DNA of 64,000 nucleotides, taken from Ramlibacter terrae. Lineage in GTDB: Bacteria > Pseudomonadota > Gammaproteobacteria > Burkholderiales > Burkholderiaceae_C. Both the position numbers and the translations under genes were made by a program. How positions within the stretch are numbered: position 1 is the stretch's first letter; the number at the start of each line of letters is the position of its first letter. Below are positions 40,840 through 49,579 of the stretch, in pieces. The stretch lies in contig CP053418.1 of the NCBI GenBank assembly GCA_013127575.1, forward strand, positions 5,022,001 to 5,086,000, given 5' to 3'. Below the pieces are notes generated by a model. It was not told the DNA's origin. It did no database searches and saw only the letters and a list, made by a program, of their open reading frames with translations.

Positions 40840-42721
40840 TTACTCGGCCTTGGTTATAGCGCCATCGGCGTCCGGCCGCCAGACCGTACCGATCGAAACC
40901 GACTTGAGCTTCTTCTTGCGGCCGTACCAGAGGTTGACCAACCCGCGCGAGAAGAACACCGCCGAGAACATCGACGTCAGGATGCCGATGCAGTGCACGA
41001 CGGCGAAGCCACGGACCGGCCCCGAGCCGAAGGCGAGCAGCGCCGAGCCGGCGATCAGGGTGGTGACGTTCGAGTCCGGGATGGTCGCCCGGCCCGGTCA
41101 TAGCCGGCATGGATAGCCGCCTGCGGCGAGGCGCCGGCACGCAGTTCCTCCCGCACCCGCTCGTTGATCAGCACGTTCGAGTCGATGGCCATGCCCAGCG
41201 CCAGCGCCATGGCGGCCATGCCGGGCAGCGTCAGCGTGGCCTGCAGCATCGACAGGATCGCGACCAGCAACAGCAGGTTGAACCCCAGCGCAATGCTGGA
41301 GAACACCCCGAACAGGTTGTAGTAGATGATCATGAACACGCAGATGGCCGCGAAGCCCCGGGCCACGCTGTGGAAGCCCTTGGCGATGTTCTCGGCGCCG
41401 AGCGACGGGCCGATGGTCATTTCCTCGATGATCTCCATCGGCGCGGCCAGCGAACCGGCCCGCAACAGCAGGGCGGTGTCGTTGGCTTCCACGGTCGACA
41501 TCTGGCCGGAAATCTGCACCCGGCCGCCGCCGATCTCGCTGCGGATCACCGGCGCCGTCACCACCTCGCCCTTGCCCTTCTCGAACAGGACGATGGCCAT
41601 GCGCTTGCCGATGTTCTCGCGCGTGATGTCGCGGAAGATGCGGGCGCCCTTGGCGTCCAGCGTCAGGTGCACCGCGGCTTCCTCGGGTCTGGCTGTCGAA
41701 GCCGGCCGGGCGTCGGTGAGGTTCTCGCCGGTCAGGATCACCTGCTTCTTGACGATGACGGCGCGGCCGCTGCGTTCCATGAAGCGTTCGGAGCCGAACG
41801 GCACCGGGCCCGAGCCGAGTTCGGCGGCGCGGCCTTCGGTGGATTCGTCCACCATCCGCACTTCGAGCGTGGCGGTGCGGCCCAGGATGTCCTTGGCCTT
41901 GGCGGTGTCCTGCACGCCGGGCAGCTGCACCACGATGCGGTCGAGGCCCTGCTGCTGGATCACCGGCTCGGCAACGCCGAGTTCGTTGATCCGGTTGTGC
42001 AGCGTCACCATGTTCTGCTTGAGCGCCCTGGTCCTGCACCAGCCGCGCCGCTTCGGGCTTGATGGTCGCGCGGACGACCGTGGTGTCGCCGTCGACGCCT
42101 TCGGCCAGCACGAGGTCGGGGAACTGGTCGGCGAACACCTTGCGGGCCGCCTGCAGCGCCGCCGGGTCGCGGAAACGCACTTCCACCACCTGCCCGTTGC
42201 GGGCGATGCCGGCGTGGCGCACGTTCTTCTCGCGCAGCACGCTGCGCAGGTCGCCGGTGAACGATTCGGCTTTCTTGGTCAGCGCGGCCTGCATGTCCAC
42301 CTGCAGCATGAAGTGCACGCCGCCGCGCAGGTCCAGGCCCGGTACATGGGAGCCGCGCGCAGCGCGGACAGCCACGAAGGCGTGGCCGACAGCAGGTTCA
42401 GCGCCACCACGTACGGCGGGTCGGCGGGGTCCGGCACCAGCGCGCGCTGGATGACGTCCTTGGCCTTGAGCTGCTGGTCGGTGCCCTGCAGCCGTACCTT
42501 GATCGAGTTGGCGTCGCGGGCGACCGACTGCGGCTGGATGCCGGCCTGCGAGAGCGCCTGCGCCACGCGCGCCTGCGTCGCGTCGTCCACCTTCACGGTG
42601 GCCTTGCCGGCGGACACCGGACCGCCGGGTCTTCACCGAAGAAGTTGGGCAGGGTGTAGATCACCCCGATGAGCAACGCGACCGCGAGGATCACGTACTT
42701 CCATAGCGGATAGCGGTTCAT
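40840..42721 (-). CDS. secD: Protein translocase subunit SecD
   Basis: Partner of SecF, about 628 residues. N-terminal TM (KYVILAVALLIGVIYTLPNFFG), large periplasmic P1 domain with LGLDLRGGVHFMLQVD, and C-terminal RND-like block SIALGFNLLLLVAILSMLQATLTLPGM with ALGMAIDSNVLINERVREELR. Breaks near 42614 (CCAGG), 42343 (CCTGG), 42020 (CCAGG), 41695 and 41676 (a compensated pair, both at CCNGG), and 41089 (CCTGG). With so many errors in one essential gene, sequencing error is far more likely than mutation. It starts 36 bases after yajC. Confidence 0.94.
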
Positions 42722-42757
42722 GTCGGACCACGCGGCCGCGCTGCGGCCGCGTCCTTC

Positions 42758-43088
42758 TTATTTGAGGGAGCCCTTGGGCAGGACTGGACGACGGCGGTGC
42801 GCTGCAGCTGCACCTCGACGCCCGGGGCGACTTCGACGCCCGGTAGTTGTCACCCAGCTTGGTGACCTTGCCGACCAGGCCGCCGGCGGTGGCGACTTCG
42901 TCGCCCTTGGCCGTGGCTTCGATCATGGAGCGGTGCTCCTTCTGGCGCTTCATCTGCGGCCGGATCATGACGAAGTAAAGCACCACGAACATCAGCACCA
43001 GCGGCAGCATGCTCATGAGGGAGTCTTGCATGCCGCCACCGGAGGCGGCGGCCGGCGCCGCTTGGGCGAAGGCGGAAGAAATCAACAC
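42758..43088 (-). CDS. yajC: Preprotein translocase subunit YajC
   Basis: Small single-TM protein associated with SecDF. LISSAFAQAAPAAASGGGMQDSLMSMLPLVLMFVVLYFVMIRPQMKRQKEH is the family N-terminus; EVATAGGLVGKVTKLGDNY follows. Two breaks near 42844 (CCGGG) and 42785 (CCAGG); the repaired end runs to TAA at 42758-42760 as VVQVLPKGSLK. About 110 residues, normal. GTG start at 43088. First gene of the yajC-secD-secF operon. Confidence 0.94.
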
Positions 43089-43179
43089 GGTGTCTCCGGG
43101 GCCCCGGGGGCCTCATTGCGGGAACGGCGCCCGGGGCGCGACCGGCACGGCCGGCCCGGGTGCCACGGGAAGAAGCCGG

Positions 43180-43208
43180 ATTGTATGCGGGCCACCCGCG
43201 GGTGGCAC
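43180..43208 (-). promoter_or_regulatory. Candidate yajC-secDF promoter with an overlapping palindrome
   Basis: On the minus strand a TACAAT (43185-43180) fits a -10 box. It lies 17 bases after GTGCCA, a weak -35. The perfect 16 bp palindrome GCCACCCGCGGGTGGC (43191-43206) fills the spacer. This is about 90 bases before the yajC start and just after the oxidoreductase stop. The palindrome could be an operator or part of the upstream gene's terminator; it has no U-run. Confidence 0.35.
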
Positions 43209-43230
43209 AGCGGGCCCGGGAAGCCCCGGG

Positions 43231-46200
43231 TTACGCCGCCTGCCTGTCGGCGGCGCCGCTGCGCCACTGCTGCAGCAGCGCATCCCACTGCGGCCGGGCG
43301 GCGGCGAGGTTGCGCTCCTTGACGTGGCCGTAGCCCTTGATCTGCTCGACCACCCGGGCGATGTCCACCGCCAGGCCGTGGTTGGCGGGCGTCAGGCGCG
43401 CCAGCAGCTCCTCGACCGTCTTGCGGTACTCGCCGATCAGGGCGCGCTCGGTGCGGCGCTCCTCGGTGCGGCCGAACGGGTCGAGCGCCGTTCCGCGCAG
43501 GCCCTTGAGCTTGGCCAGCACCTTGAACAGCGTGAAGGTGGACGGCCCGAACTTGCGCTTGACCAGTTCGCCCTTCTCGTTCTTCTTCGCGATGATCGGC
43601 GGGGCCGGTGGTAGTTGATGGTGAAGTCGCCTTCGAACTGCGCCTCGACCTTCTCGCGGAAGCCGGTGTCGGCGTGCAGCCGCGCCACTTCGTATTCGTC
43701 CTTGTACGCCATCAGCCGGAACAGGCCGCGGGCGACCGCCTCGGTCAGGGCCGTCTTGCCGAGCGGGGCTTCGGCGGCGCGCACGCGCTCGACCAGTTGC
43801 TGGTATTCGCCGGCGTAGCTGGCGTTCTGGTAGTCCGTGAGGAATTGGACGCGGCGGGCGACCAGGCTGTCGACCGTGTCGCGCTTCTTGAATTCGATGA
43901 CCTGGGCGGGACGCAGCAGCGCCTCGACCTTGCTCCAGTCGTGCGCGGCATGGCGGCCCCATTCGAACGCAGCCTTGTTGGCATCCACCGCCACGGCGTT
44001 CAGCTCGATGGCGCGCAGCAGCGACTCGCGGCCCAGCGGCACCAGCCCTTCTGCCAGGCGTAGCCGAGCAGCATGGGGTTGGTGTAGATGCTGTCGCCCA
44101 TCAGCTGCGACGATGCCGCATCGGCATCGAACGTGCCCAGCCTTCTGGCCGACCGCCTTGGCGATCTCGGCGGCGCAGGCGTCGGACGGGTTGGTCCAGT
44201 TGGCGTTGCGCACGAAGGCCGCCGTCGGCGTGCCGTGCGAGTTGAGCGCCACGTGCGTGCGGCCGGCCCGCATGCGCATCACCGTTTCCTTGCCGCCGGT
44301 GACGAGCGGGTCGCAGCCGATGATCAGGTCGGCCGCCGCCATGCTGACGCGGGTCGTGCGGATGTCGTCCTGGCGGTCGGCGATCAGCACGTGGCTCCGG
44401 TGGCGCCGCCCTTTTTGCGCGAGGCCCGCGGCGTCCTGCGTGACGATGCCGCGGCCTTCGATGTGCGCGGCCATGCCGAGCAGCTGGCCGATGGTGATGA
44501 CGCCGGTGCCGCCGACGCCCGCCACCACGATACCGTAGGCCTCGTCGGTGCGCGGCAGCTGCGGCTCGGGGAGTTCGCCGAGCGTGTACGGGGAAGCCGC
44601 ATCGGCCTTCTTCTTGCCCTTCAGCTTGCCGCCTTCGACCGTGACGAAGCTCGGGCAGAAGCCCTTGAGGCAGCTCGTGTCCTTGTTGCAAGTGCTCTGG
44701 TTGATGGTGCGCTTGCGGCCGAACTCGGTCTCCAGCGGCTCCACCGACAGGCAGTTGGACTTGACGCTGCAGTCGCCGCAGCCTTCGCACACCAGGTCGT
44801 TGATGACGACGCGCACGGCGGGGTCGACCATCGCGCCGCGCTTGCGGCGGCGGCGCTTCTCGGTGGCGCAGGTCTGGTCGTACACGATGACCGTCACGCC
44901 GGGAATCTCGCGGAACTCGCGCTGCACGCGATCGAGTTCGTCGCGGTGGAACACCTCCACCGCCGGCGGCAGCTTGGCGCCCTCGTACTTCTCGGGTTCG
45001 TCGGTGACGACCACCAGCTTCTGCACGCCTTCGGCGGTGAGGCCGGCGGCGATCTGCAGCACCGAGTGGCCTTCCGGCCGCTCGCCGACCTGCTGGCCGC
45101 CGGTCATCGCGACCGCGTCGTTGTAGAGGACCTTGTAGGTGATGTTGACGCCGGCGGCGATCGCCTGGCGCACCGCCAGCGAACCGCTATGGAAATAAGT
45201 ACCGTCGCCGAGGTTGGCGAACATGTGCTTGTCGGTGGTGAAAGGCTGCTGGCCGACCCACGGCACGCCCTCGCCGCCCATCTGCGTGAAGCCGATGGTC
45301 GCGCGGTCCATCCACGTCGCCATGAAGTGGCAGCCGATGCCGGCCATGGCACGCGAACCTTCGGGCACCACGGTGGACGTGTTGTGCGGGCAACCCGAGC
45401 AGAACCACGGCTGGCGGTCGCCCTTGACCTCGACCACCTGCATCGCGCGCTCTTTCGCCTCCAGGATCGCGAGCTGCGCGTCGATGCGCGCCAGCGTATC
45501 GCTGTCCAGGCCCTGCTTCTTCAGGCGATGCGCAATGGCGCGCGCGATCAGGGCCGGCGAGAGGTCGGCGTTGGCGCGCAGCAGCGTGCGCGACGTCGGG
45601 TTCGGCATCGACCATTCGCCGCCGGAGAAGTCGCCTTCTGGTCGTCGAACTTGCCCAGCACGTGCGGGCGCACGTCGGTGCGCCAGTTGTAGAGCTCTTC
45701 CTTCAGCTGGTACTCGATGACCGGCGCTTCTCTTCCACCACCAGGATCTCGCGCAGGCCTTGCGCGAACTCGCGCGTGCCTTGCGCCTCCAGCGGCCACA
45801 CCACGGCGACCTTGTGCAGGCGGATGCCGACGCGGCGGCAGGTGGCGTCGTCGAGGCCGAGGTCCAGCAGGGCCTGGCGGGTGTCGTTGTAGGCCTTGCC
45901 GCTGGCGATGATGCCGAAGCGGTCGTTCGGCCCTTCGATCACGTTGTGGTTCAGGCGGTTGGCGCGGATGTAGGCCAGCGCGGCGTACCACTTGTGGTCG
46001 AACAGGCGGGCTTCTGGTCGAGCGCCACGTCGGGCCAGCGGATGTGGACGCCGCCGGGCGGCATCTGGAAATCGGTCGGGATCCTGATCTGGACCCGTTC
46101 CGGGTCGATCATGGCCGTGGCGCTGGATTCGACGATTTCTGGATCGTCTTCATGCTGGACCAGACGCCGGCGTAGCGGCTCATTGCGAAGGCGTGCAGCC

Positions 46201-46785
46201 CGAGGTCGAGGATTTCCTGCACCGTGGCCGGGAAGAACACCGGCAGCCCGCAGGCCTTGAAGATGTGGTCGCTCTGGTGCGCCGCCGTGGAGCTCTTGGC
46301 TACGTGGTCGTCGCCGGCGATGGCGATGACGCCGCCCCGGGGCGTGGTGCCGGCCATGTTGGCGTGCTTGAAGACGTCCGAGGTGCGGTCGACCCCGGGG
46401 CCCTTGCCGTACCAGATGCCGAACACGCCGTCGAACTTGTTGGTGCCGGGCGGCGCGAAGCCCAGTTGCTGCGTGCCCCAGACCGCGGTGGCCGCCAGTT
46501 CCTCGTTCACGCCCGGCTGGAAGACGATGTTCTGCGCTTCGAGGTACTTGCGCGCCTTCCACAGCGCCCACGGTCGTAGCCACCGAGCGGCGAGCCGCGG
46601 TAGCCGCTGATGAAGCCGGCGGTGTTCTTGCCCTGCACCGCGTCGCGCTGGCGCTGCAGCATCGGCAGCTTGACCGGGGCCTGCACGCCGCTCATGAAGG
46701 CGCGCCCGTAGTCCAGCGAATACTTGTCGTCGAGGGTGACGGTTTCCAGCGCCTTGCGGACGTGTTCGGGCAGGGGTGCGTTCAT
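43231..46785 (-). CDS. Indolepyruvate ferredoxin oxidoreductase, fused form
   Basis: About 1,190-residue thiamine-pyrophosphate oxidoreductase that oxidatively decarboxylates aryl-2-ketoacids (indolepyruvate, phenylpyruvate) to acyl-CoA, feeding aromatic amino-acid breakdown. N-terminal TPP domain starts MNAPLPEHVRKALETVTLDD with FISGYRGSPLGGYD and GIWYGKGPGVDRTSDVFKHANMAG. The central TPP/4Fe-4S part has FCSGCPHNTSTVVPEGS, LGDGTYFHSGSLAVRQAI, CEGCGDCSVKSNC and CNKDTSCLKGFCP. The gamma-type domain begins YGIVVAGVGGTGVITIGQLL. At least nine breaks, six of them repairable at CCAGG or CCTGG. Two are compensated pairs near 44400 and 44060-44140. It is divergent from an Lrp regulator that probably controls it. 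Confidence 0.92.
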
Positions 46786-46870
46786 GGTGGCCAGTGTCTC
46801 CGTTTGGCTGCCAGTGTAGGGCGGCGGCGCGGATAAGTCTTTGCGTTGTGTGCCCTTTATCCCCTAGGAT

Positions 46871-46887
46871 GAGAAAGGATCTTTCTC
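46871..46887. promoter_or_regulatory. Candidate Lrp/AsnC operator
   Basis: Perfect inverted repeat GAGAAAG-GAT-CTTTCTC, 14 bases upstream of the Lrp-family ATG and 86 bases upstream of the oxidoreductase start. It is the only strongly AT-rich palindrome in this divergent region. Lrp/AsnC proteins typically bind such short palindromes at their own and neighbouring promoters, so autoregulation plus control of the oxidoreductase is a reasonable inference. Confidence 0.5.
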
Positions 46888-46900
46888 AAAGTGCGCGTAA

Positions 46901-47377
46901 ATGGAAAAGCTCGACCGTTATGACATCCAAATCCTTAACGAACTGCAAGCCGACGCCCGGCTGACCAATGCCGAACTGGCGCAGCGCGTGGGCCTGTCCG
47001 CGGCGCCGTGCTGGCGCCGGGTGCGGGCTTTGGAGAAGGCCGGCTACATCAAGGGCTACCACGCCGAGATCGACCGCCACAAGATCGGGCTGGGCGTGCT
47101 GGCGTTCGTGCGGCTGGACGCCGACCGCAACACCGGCGAGCGCACGCGGGCGATGGAAGAAGCGATCCGCAAGATCCCGGAGATCGTCTCGTGCCACTAC
47201 ATCAGCGGGGCGGGCACGTTCGAGCTGCAGGTGGTGACGCGGGACCCGGACACCTTCTCGCAATTCGCGCGGCAGGTGCTGATCAACCTGCCGAACGTGA
47301 AGGACCTGCACACGTCGTTTTCGCTGGGCGAGGTGAAGGCGAGCTTCAGCTGGCCTTTGACGCAGCTGTCGGCGTAG
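46901..47377 (+). CDS. Lrp/AsnC family transcriptional regulator
   Basis: An intact 158-residue regulator. The N-terminal winged helix is LDRYDIQILNELQADARLTNAELAQRVGLSAAPCWRRVRALEKAGYI, and the C-terminal RAM (ligand-sensing) domain includes AFVRLDADRNTGERTR, VSCHYISGAGTFELQVVTRD and FARQVLINLPNVKDLHTSFSLG. Residues in this domain bind amino acids and set oligomer state. It faces the fused indolepyruvate oxidoreductase gene, so it probably senses an aromatic (or other) amino acid and tunes its catabolism. Confidence 0.94.
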   Translation: MEKLDRYDIQILNELQADARLTNAELAQRVGLSAAPCWRRVRALEKAGYIKGYHAEIDRHKIGLGVLAFVRLDADRNTGERTRAMEEAIRKIPEIVSCHYISGAGTFELQVVTRDPDTFSQFARQVLINLPNVKDLHTSFSLGEVKASFSWPLTQLSA

Positions 47378-47404
47378 GACGGGCGGAGCGCCTGCGGCGG
47401 GCTT

Positions 47405-47515
47405 GTACGCAGAGGACGCGAAGGCTTCGCAGAGGACGCAAAAGAGTCAAAGAAACCTCAAAAGGTTTTGGTTTCCTTTGGCGAATTCTGCGAAACCTTT
47501 GCGTCCTCTGCGTAC
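47405..47515. repeat. Palindromic dispersed element, copy 1
   Basis: 111 bp element bounded by perfect 15 bp inverted repeats: GTACGCAGAGGACGC (47405-47419) and GCGTCCTCTGCGTAC (47501-47515). The left arm repeats the core CGCAGAGGACGC directly a second time about 19 bases on. The centre contains a second imperfect hairpin (AAAGAAACC with GGTTTCCTTT). It fills the gap between the Lrp gene and the mltA stop. No transposase is coded, so it is MITE-like or REP-like. Confidence 0.78.
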
Positions 47516-47540
47516 TGGCTGTCCGCTCCCGCTCCCGATT

Positions 47541-48683
47541 TCAGCGCGGCCAGAGCACCCACAGCGCCAAAGGCTGCTTCATGCGGCCCGCGATTTCGCC
47601 GGCGCCATCCCCCAGCCGACGAAGTAGTCCGCCCGCACGGCACCGACGATCGCGCTGCCGGTGTCCTGCGCGAGCACCAGCCGTTGCAGGTTCAGCAGCG
47701 GCCCGGGCGAGGCCAGCCAGACCGGCGTGCCGTAGGGGATGCTCTCCTTGTCCACGGCGATCGACCGGCCCGGCGTCAGCGGCACGCCCTGCGCGCCGCG
47801 CGGGCCGAAGGCGGCGTCGAGGTCCGACAGCGGCTCTTCTCGGAAGAACGTCGTGCGCGGGTTCGCCCACAGCATCTCCTGCACCCGGCCCGGGTTGGCG
47901 CGCGCCAGGCCTTGATGCCGGGCCGGGACGCATCGCGGATCGCGCCCTGCTGCAGCAGCCAGCCGCCGACGCTGCGGTACGGATGCTCGTTGCTGCCGGC
48001 AAAGGCGGGCGCACCGTGACGATGCGGCCATCGGGCTCGGTGACGCGGATGCGGCCCGAGCCCGGATCTGGAGGGCCAGCGCATCCAGCGGATCCGCGAG
48101 ATAGACGATCTCGCGGCCGCGCAGCGCGGCCCGCGCCTGCGCCGACGTGTCCATCTCCTGCCGGCTGTACCCGGGGCCGGCGGGCGCCGAAGTCGGCGGG
48201 CAGGCGGTACAGCGGCACCTGGTGGGTGGCCGTGGGCTGGCGGCTGCCATCGAGCACCGGCTCGTAGTAGCCCGTCAGCAGCGACTCGTTGCCGCCCTGC
48301 AGCGGCTCGACCCGGTAAGGCTGCAGCCGCTGCTGCATCCAGGCGCGTTGTTCCTCGGGCGAGGCGATCGACATGCGCCGCACCTCGGGGCACAGCGGCG
48401 CGTGCGCCGCCGGCGGCCGTTCGCAGCTGCGGATCCAGGCGTTCCACGCTTCGTGCAGGGCGTCGCTGTCGAAGCCCGGCAGGTCGGACCAGCGCACCGG
48501 CTGCCAGCGGCTCTTGCCCTGCACGACCGCGCCGGGCAGCGGCGCGCCGTCGTCCGGCGCCGTGGGCAACGGACGCGCGGCATCGCGCGGCACGGGAAAG
48601 GGCGCGGGGTCGGGCGGCAACGGCACGCTGCCGCAGGCCGCCAGCATTCCTACAATGGCGGCCAACCAAAGGATTCGGGACAT
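47541..48683 (-). CDS. mltA: Membrane-bound lytic murein transglycosylase A
   Basis: Outer-membrane lipoprotein that cleaves peptidoglycan glycan strands. About 383 residues. Signal and lipobox are LWLAAIVGMLAACGSVPLPP (Cys near residue 15). The MltA domain and the 3D domain are present: LLTGYYEPVLDGSRQP, YRSVGGWLLQQGAIRDA, ANPRTTFFREE, PGRSIAVDKESIPYGTPVWLAS, LVLAQDTGSAIVGAVRADYFVGWG, ending MKQPLALWVLWPR. The catalytic Asp is in QDTGSAI/VRADYF. Breaks near 48185, 48070, 48012, 47908 and 47605, mostly at CCNGG. The start ATG (48683) shares CATG with the divergent small gene. Confidence 0.9.
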   Translation of the reverse strand: MSRILWLAAIVGMLAACGSVPLPPDPAPFPVPRDAARPLPTAPDDGAPLPGAVVQGKSRWQPVRWSDLPGFDSDALHEAWNAWIRSCERPPAAHAPLCPEVRRMSIASPEEQRAWMQQRLQPYRVEPLQGGNESLLTGYYEPVLDGSRQPTATHQVPLYRLPADFGARRPRVQPAGDGHVGAGAGRAARPRDRLSRGSAGCAGPPDPGSGRIRVTEPDGRIVTVRPPLPAATSIRTAASAAGCCSRARSAMRPGPASRPGARQPGPGAGDAVGEPAHDVLPRRAAVGPRRRLRPARRAGRAADAGPVDRRGQGEHPLRHAGLAGLARAAAEPATAGARAGHRQRDRRCRAGGLLRRLGDGAGEIAGRMKQPLALWVLWPR

Positions 48684-48858
48684 GCTGCTGATTCTGCTTG
48701 AAGCCTTGCTGGCGCTGCTGGTGCTGGTGGGCATCGTCTGGTGGACCATGTTCTCGGGCCGCAAGGGCGGCGAGCCGCCGGTCTCGGAGTCAAAGCCAGG
48801 ACAGCCGGACGCAGAGGACGCGAAGGATACGCAGAGGACGCAAAAAACATCCGACTGA
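48682..48858 (+). CDS. Tiny single-pass membrane protein (58 residues)
   Basis: Short gene starting MLLILLEALLALLVLVGIVW, a strong transmembrane helix at residues 1-24, then a basic turn (FSGRKGGEPP) and a charged tail DAEDAKDTQRTQKTSD ending at TGA 48856-48858. The last 18 or so codons lie inside palindromic element copy 2, so the element appears to have supplied the C-terminus. Its ATG and that of mltA overlap in a shared CATG. I do not recognise a family. It could be expressed (clear TM helix, sensible length), but nothing beyond that is known. Confidence 0.5.
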   Translation: MLLILLEALLALLVLVGIVWWTMFSGRKGGEPPVSESKPGQPDAEDAKDTQRTQKTSD

Positions 48859-48919
48859 GTCTTTCGCATCTTTTCTTCTTTCGCGTCCTCTGCGCACCCT
48901 TTGCGTCCTCTGCGTCCGG
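48805..48919. repeat. Palindromic dispersed element, copy 2
   Basis: 115 bp element bounded by perfect 17 bp inverted repeats: CCGGACGCAGAGGACGC (48805-48821) and GCGTCCTCTGCGTCCGG (48903-48919). As in copy 1, each arm carries the core CGCAGAGGACGC twice (left arm separated by GAAGGATA, versus GAAGGCTT in copy 1). The centres differ. It overlaps the 3' end of the small membrane gene and ends 30 bases before the response regulator stop. Confidence 0.78.
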
Positions 48920-48949
48920 TACCGGCATCCGGCACCCGCATCCGGAAGT

Positions 48950-49579
48950 TCACAACCCCCGCAGCAGGTTCGCCAGTTCCACCGCCGACTTCACTTCCAT
49001 CTTGTCGAACACGCGGGCGCGGTGCACTTCCACCGTGCGCACGCTGATCGCGAGCTGGTCGGCGATCAGCTTGTTGGGCAGGCCGCGCGCCACCAGCCGC
49101 ATCACGTCGCGCTCGCGTTCGGTCAGTTCGTCCAGCCGCGTCTGCAACTGGCCCTGCTCCCGCTGCGCGTCGAGCACCTGCTGCGACTGCCGCAGGGCTT
49201 CCTCGATGCGGTCCACCAGCGCGTTGTCCGAGAACGGCTTCTCGCAGAAGTCGAACGCGCCCCGCTTCACCATGTCGACCGCGGTGGGCACGTCGGCGTG
49301 GCCGGTCAGGAAGATCACCGGCATCGCCGCGACCAGCCCCCGCTGCACCAGCTGTTCGAACAGGGCCAGGCCGCTCATGCCGGGCATGCGCACGTCCAGC
49401 AGCAGGCAGCTCGCCTGCGCCGGCCGGAAGCCGCCCTGCAGCAGCGCGTCGAACTCCTCCGCGCTGGAGAAGGTCTCGGACAGCAGGCGCCGCGAGCGCA
49501 GCAGCCAGGCCAGCGCGTCGCGCACGCCGGCGGCGTCGTCGTCGACGATGAAAACGGTGGCGTCGGCAGCAGGTTGCAT
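48950..49579 (-). CDS. FixJ/NarL-type response regulator
   Basis: An intact 209-residue two-component regulator. Receiver domain: acidic pocket VDDDAAG, phospho-acceptor Asp in CLLLDVRMPGMSG (about residue 60), Thr in FLTGHADVPTAV and Lys in EKPFSDNALV. The output is a LuxR-type helix-turn-helix, LTERERDVMRLVARGLPNKLIADQLAISVRTVEVHRARVFDKMEV. Its ATG overlaps the kinase stop (TGATG at 49577-49581), so kinase and regulator are produced together. The FixJ/TodT-like type often controls C4-dicarboxylate uptake or aromatic catabolism. Confidence 0.94.
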   Translation of the reverse strand: MQPAADATVFIVDDDAAGVRDALAWLLRSRRLLSETFSSAEEFDALLQGGFRPAQASCLLLDVRMPGMSGLALFEQLVQRGLVAAMPVIFLTGHADVPTAVDMVKRGAFDFCEKPFSDNALVDRIEEALRQSQQVLDAQREQGQLQTRLDELTERERDVMRLVARGLPNKLIADQLAISVRTVEVHRARVFDKMEVKSAVELANLLRGL

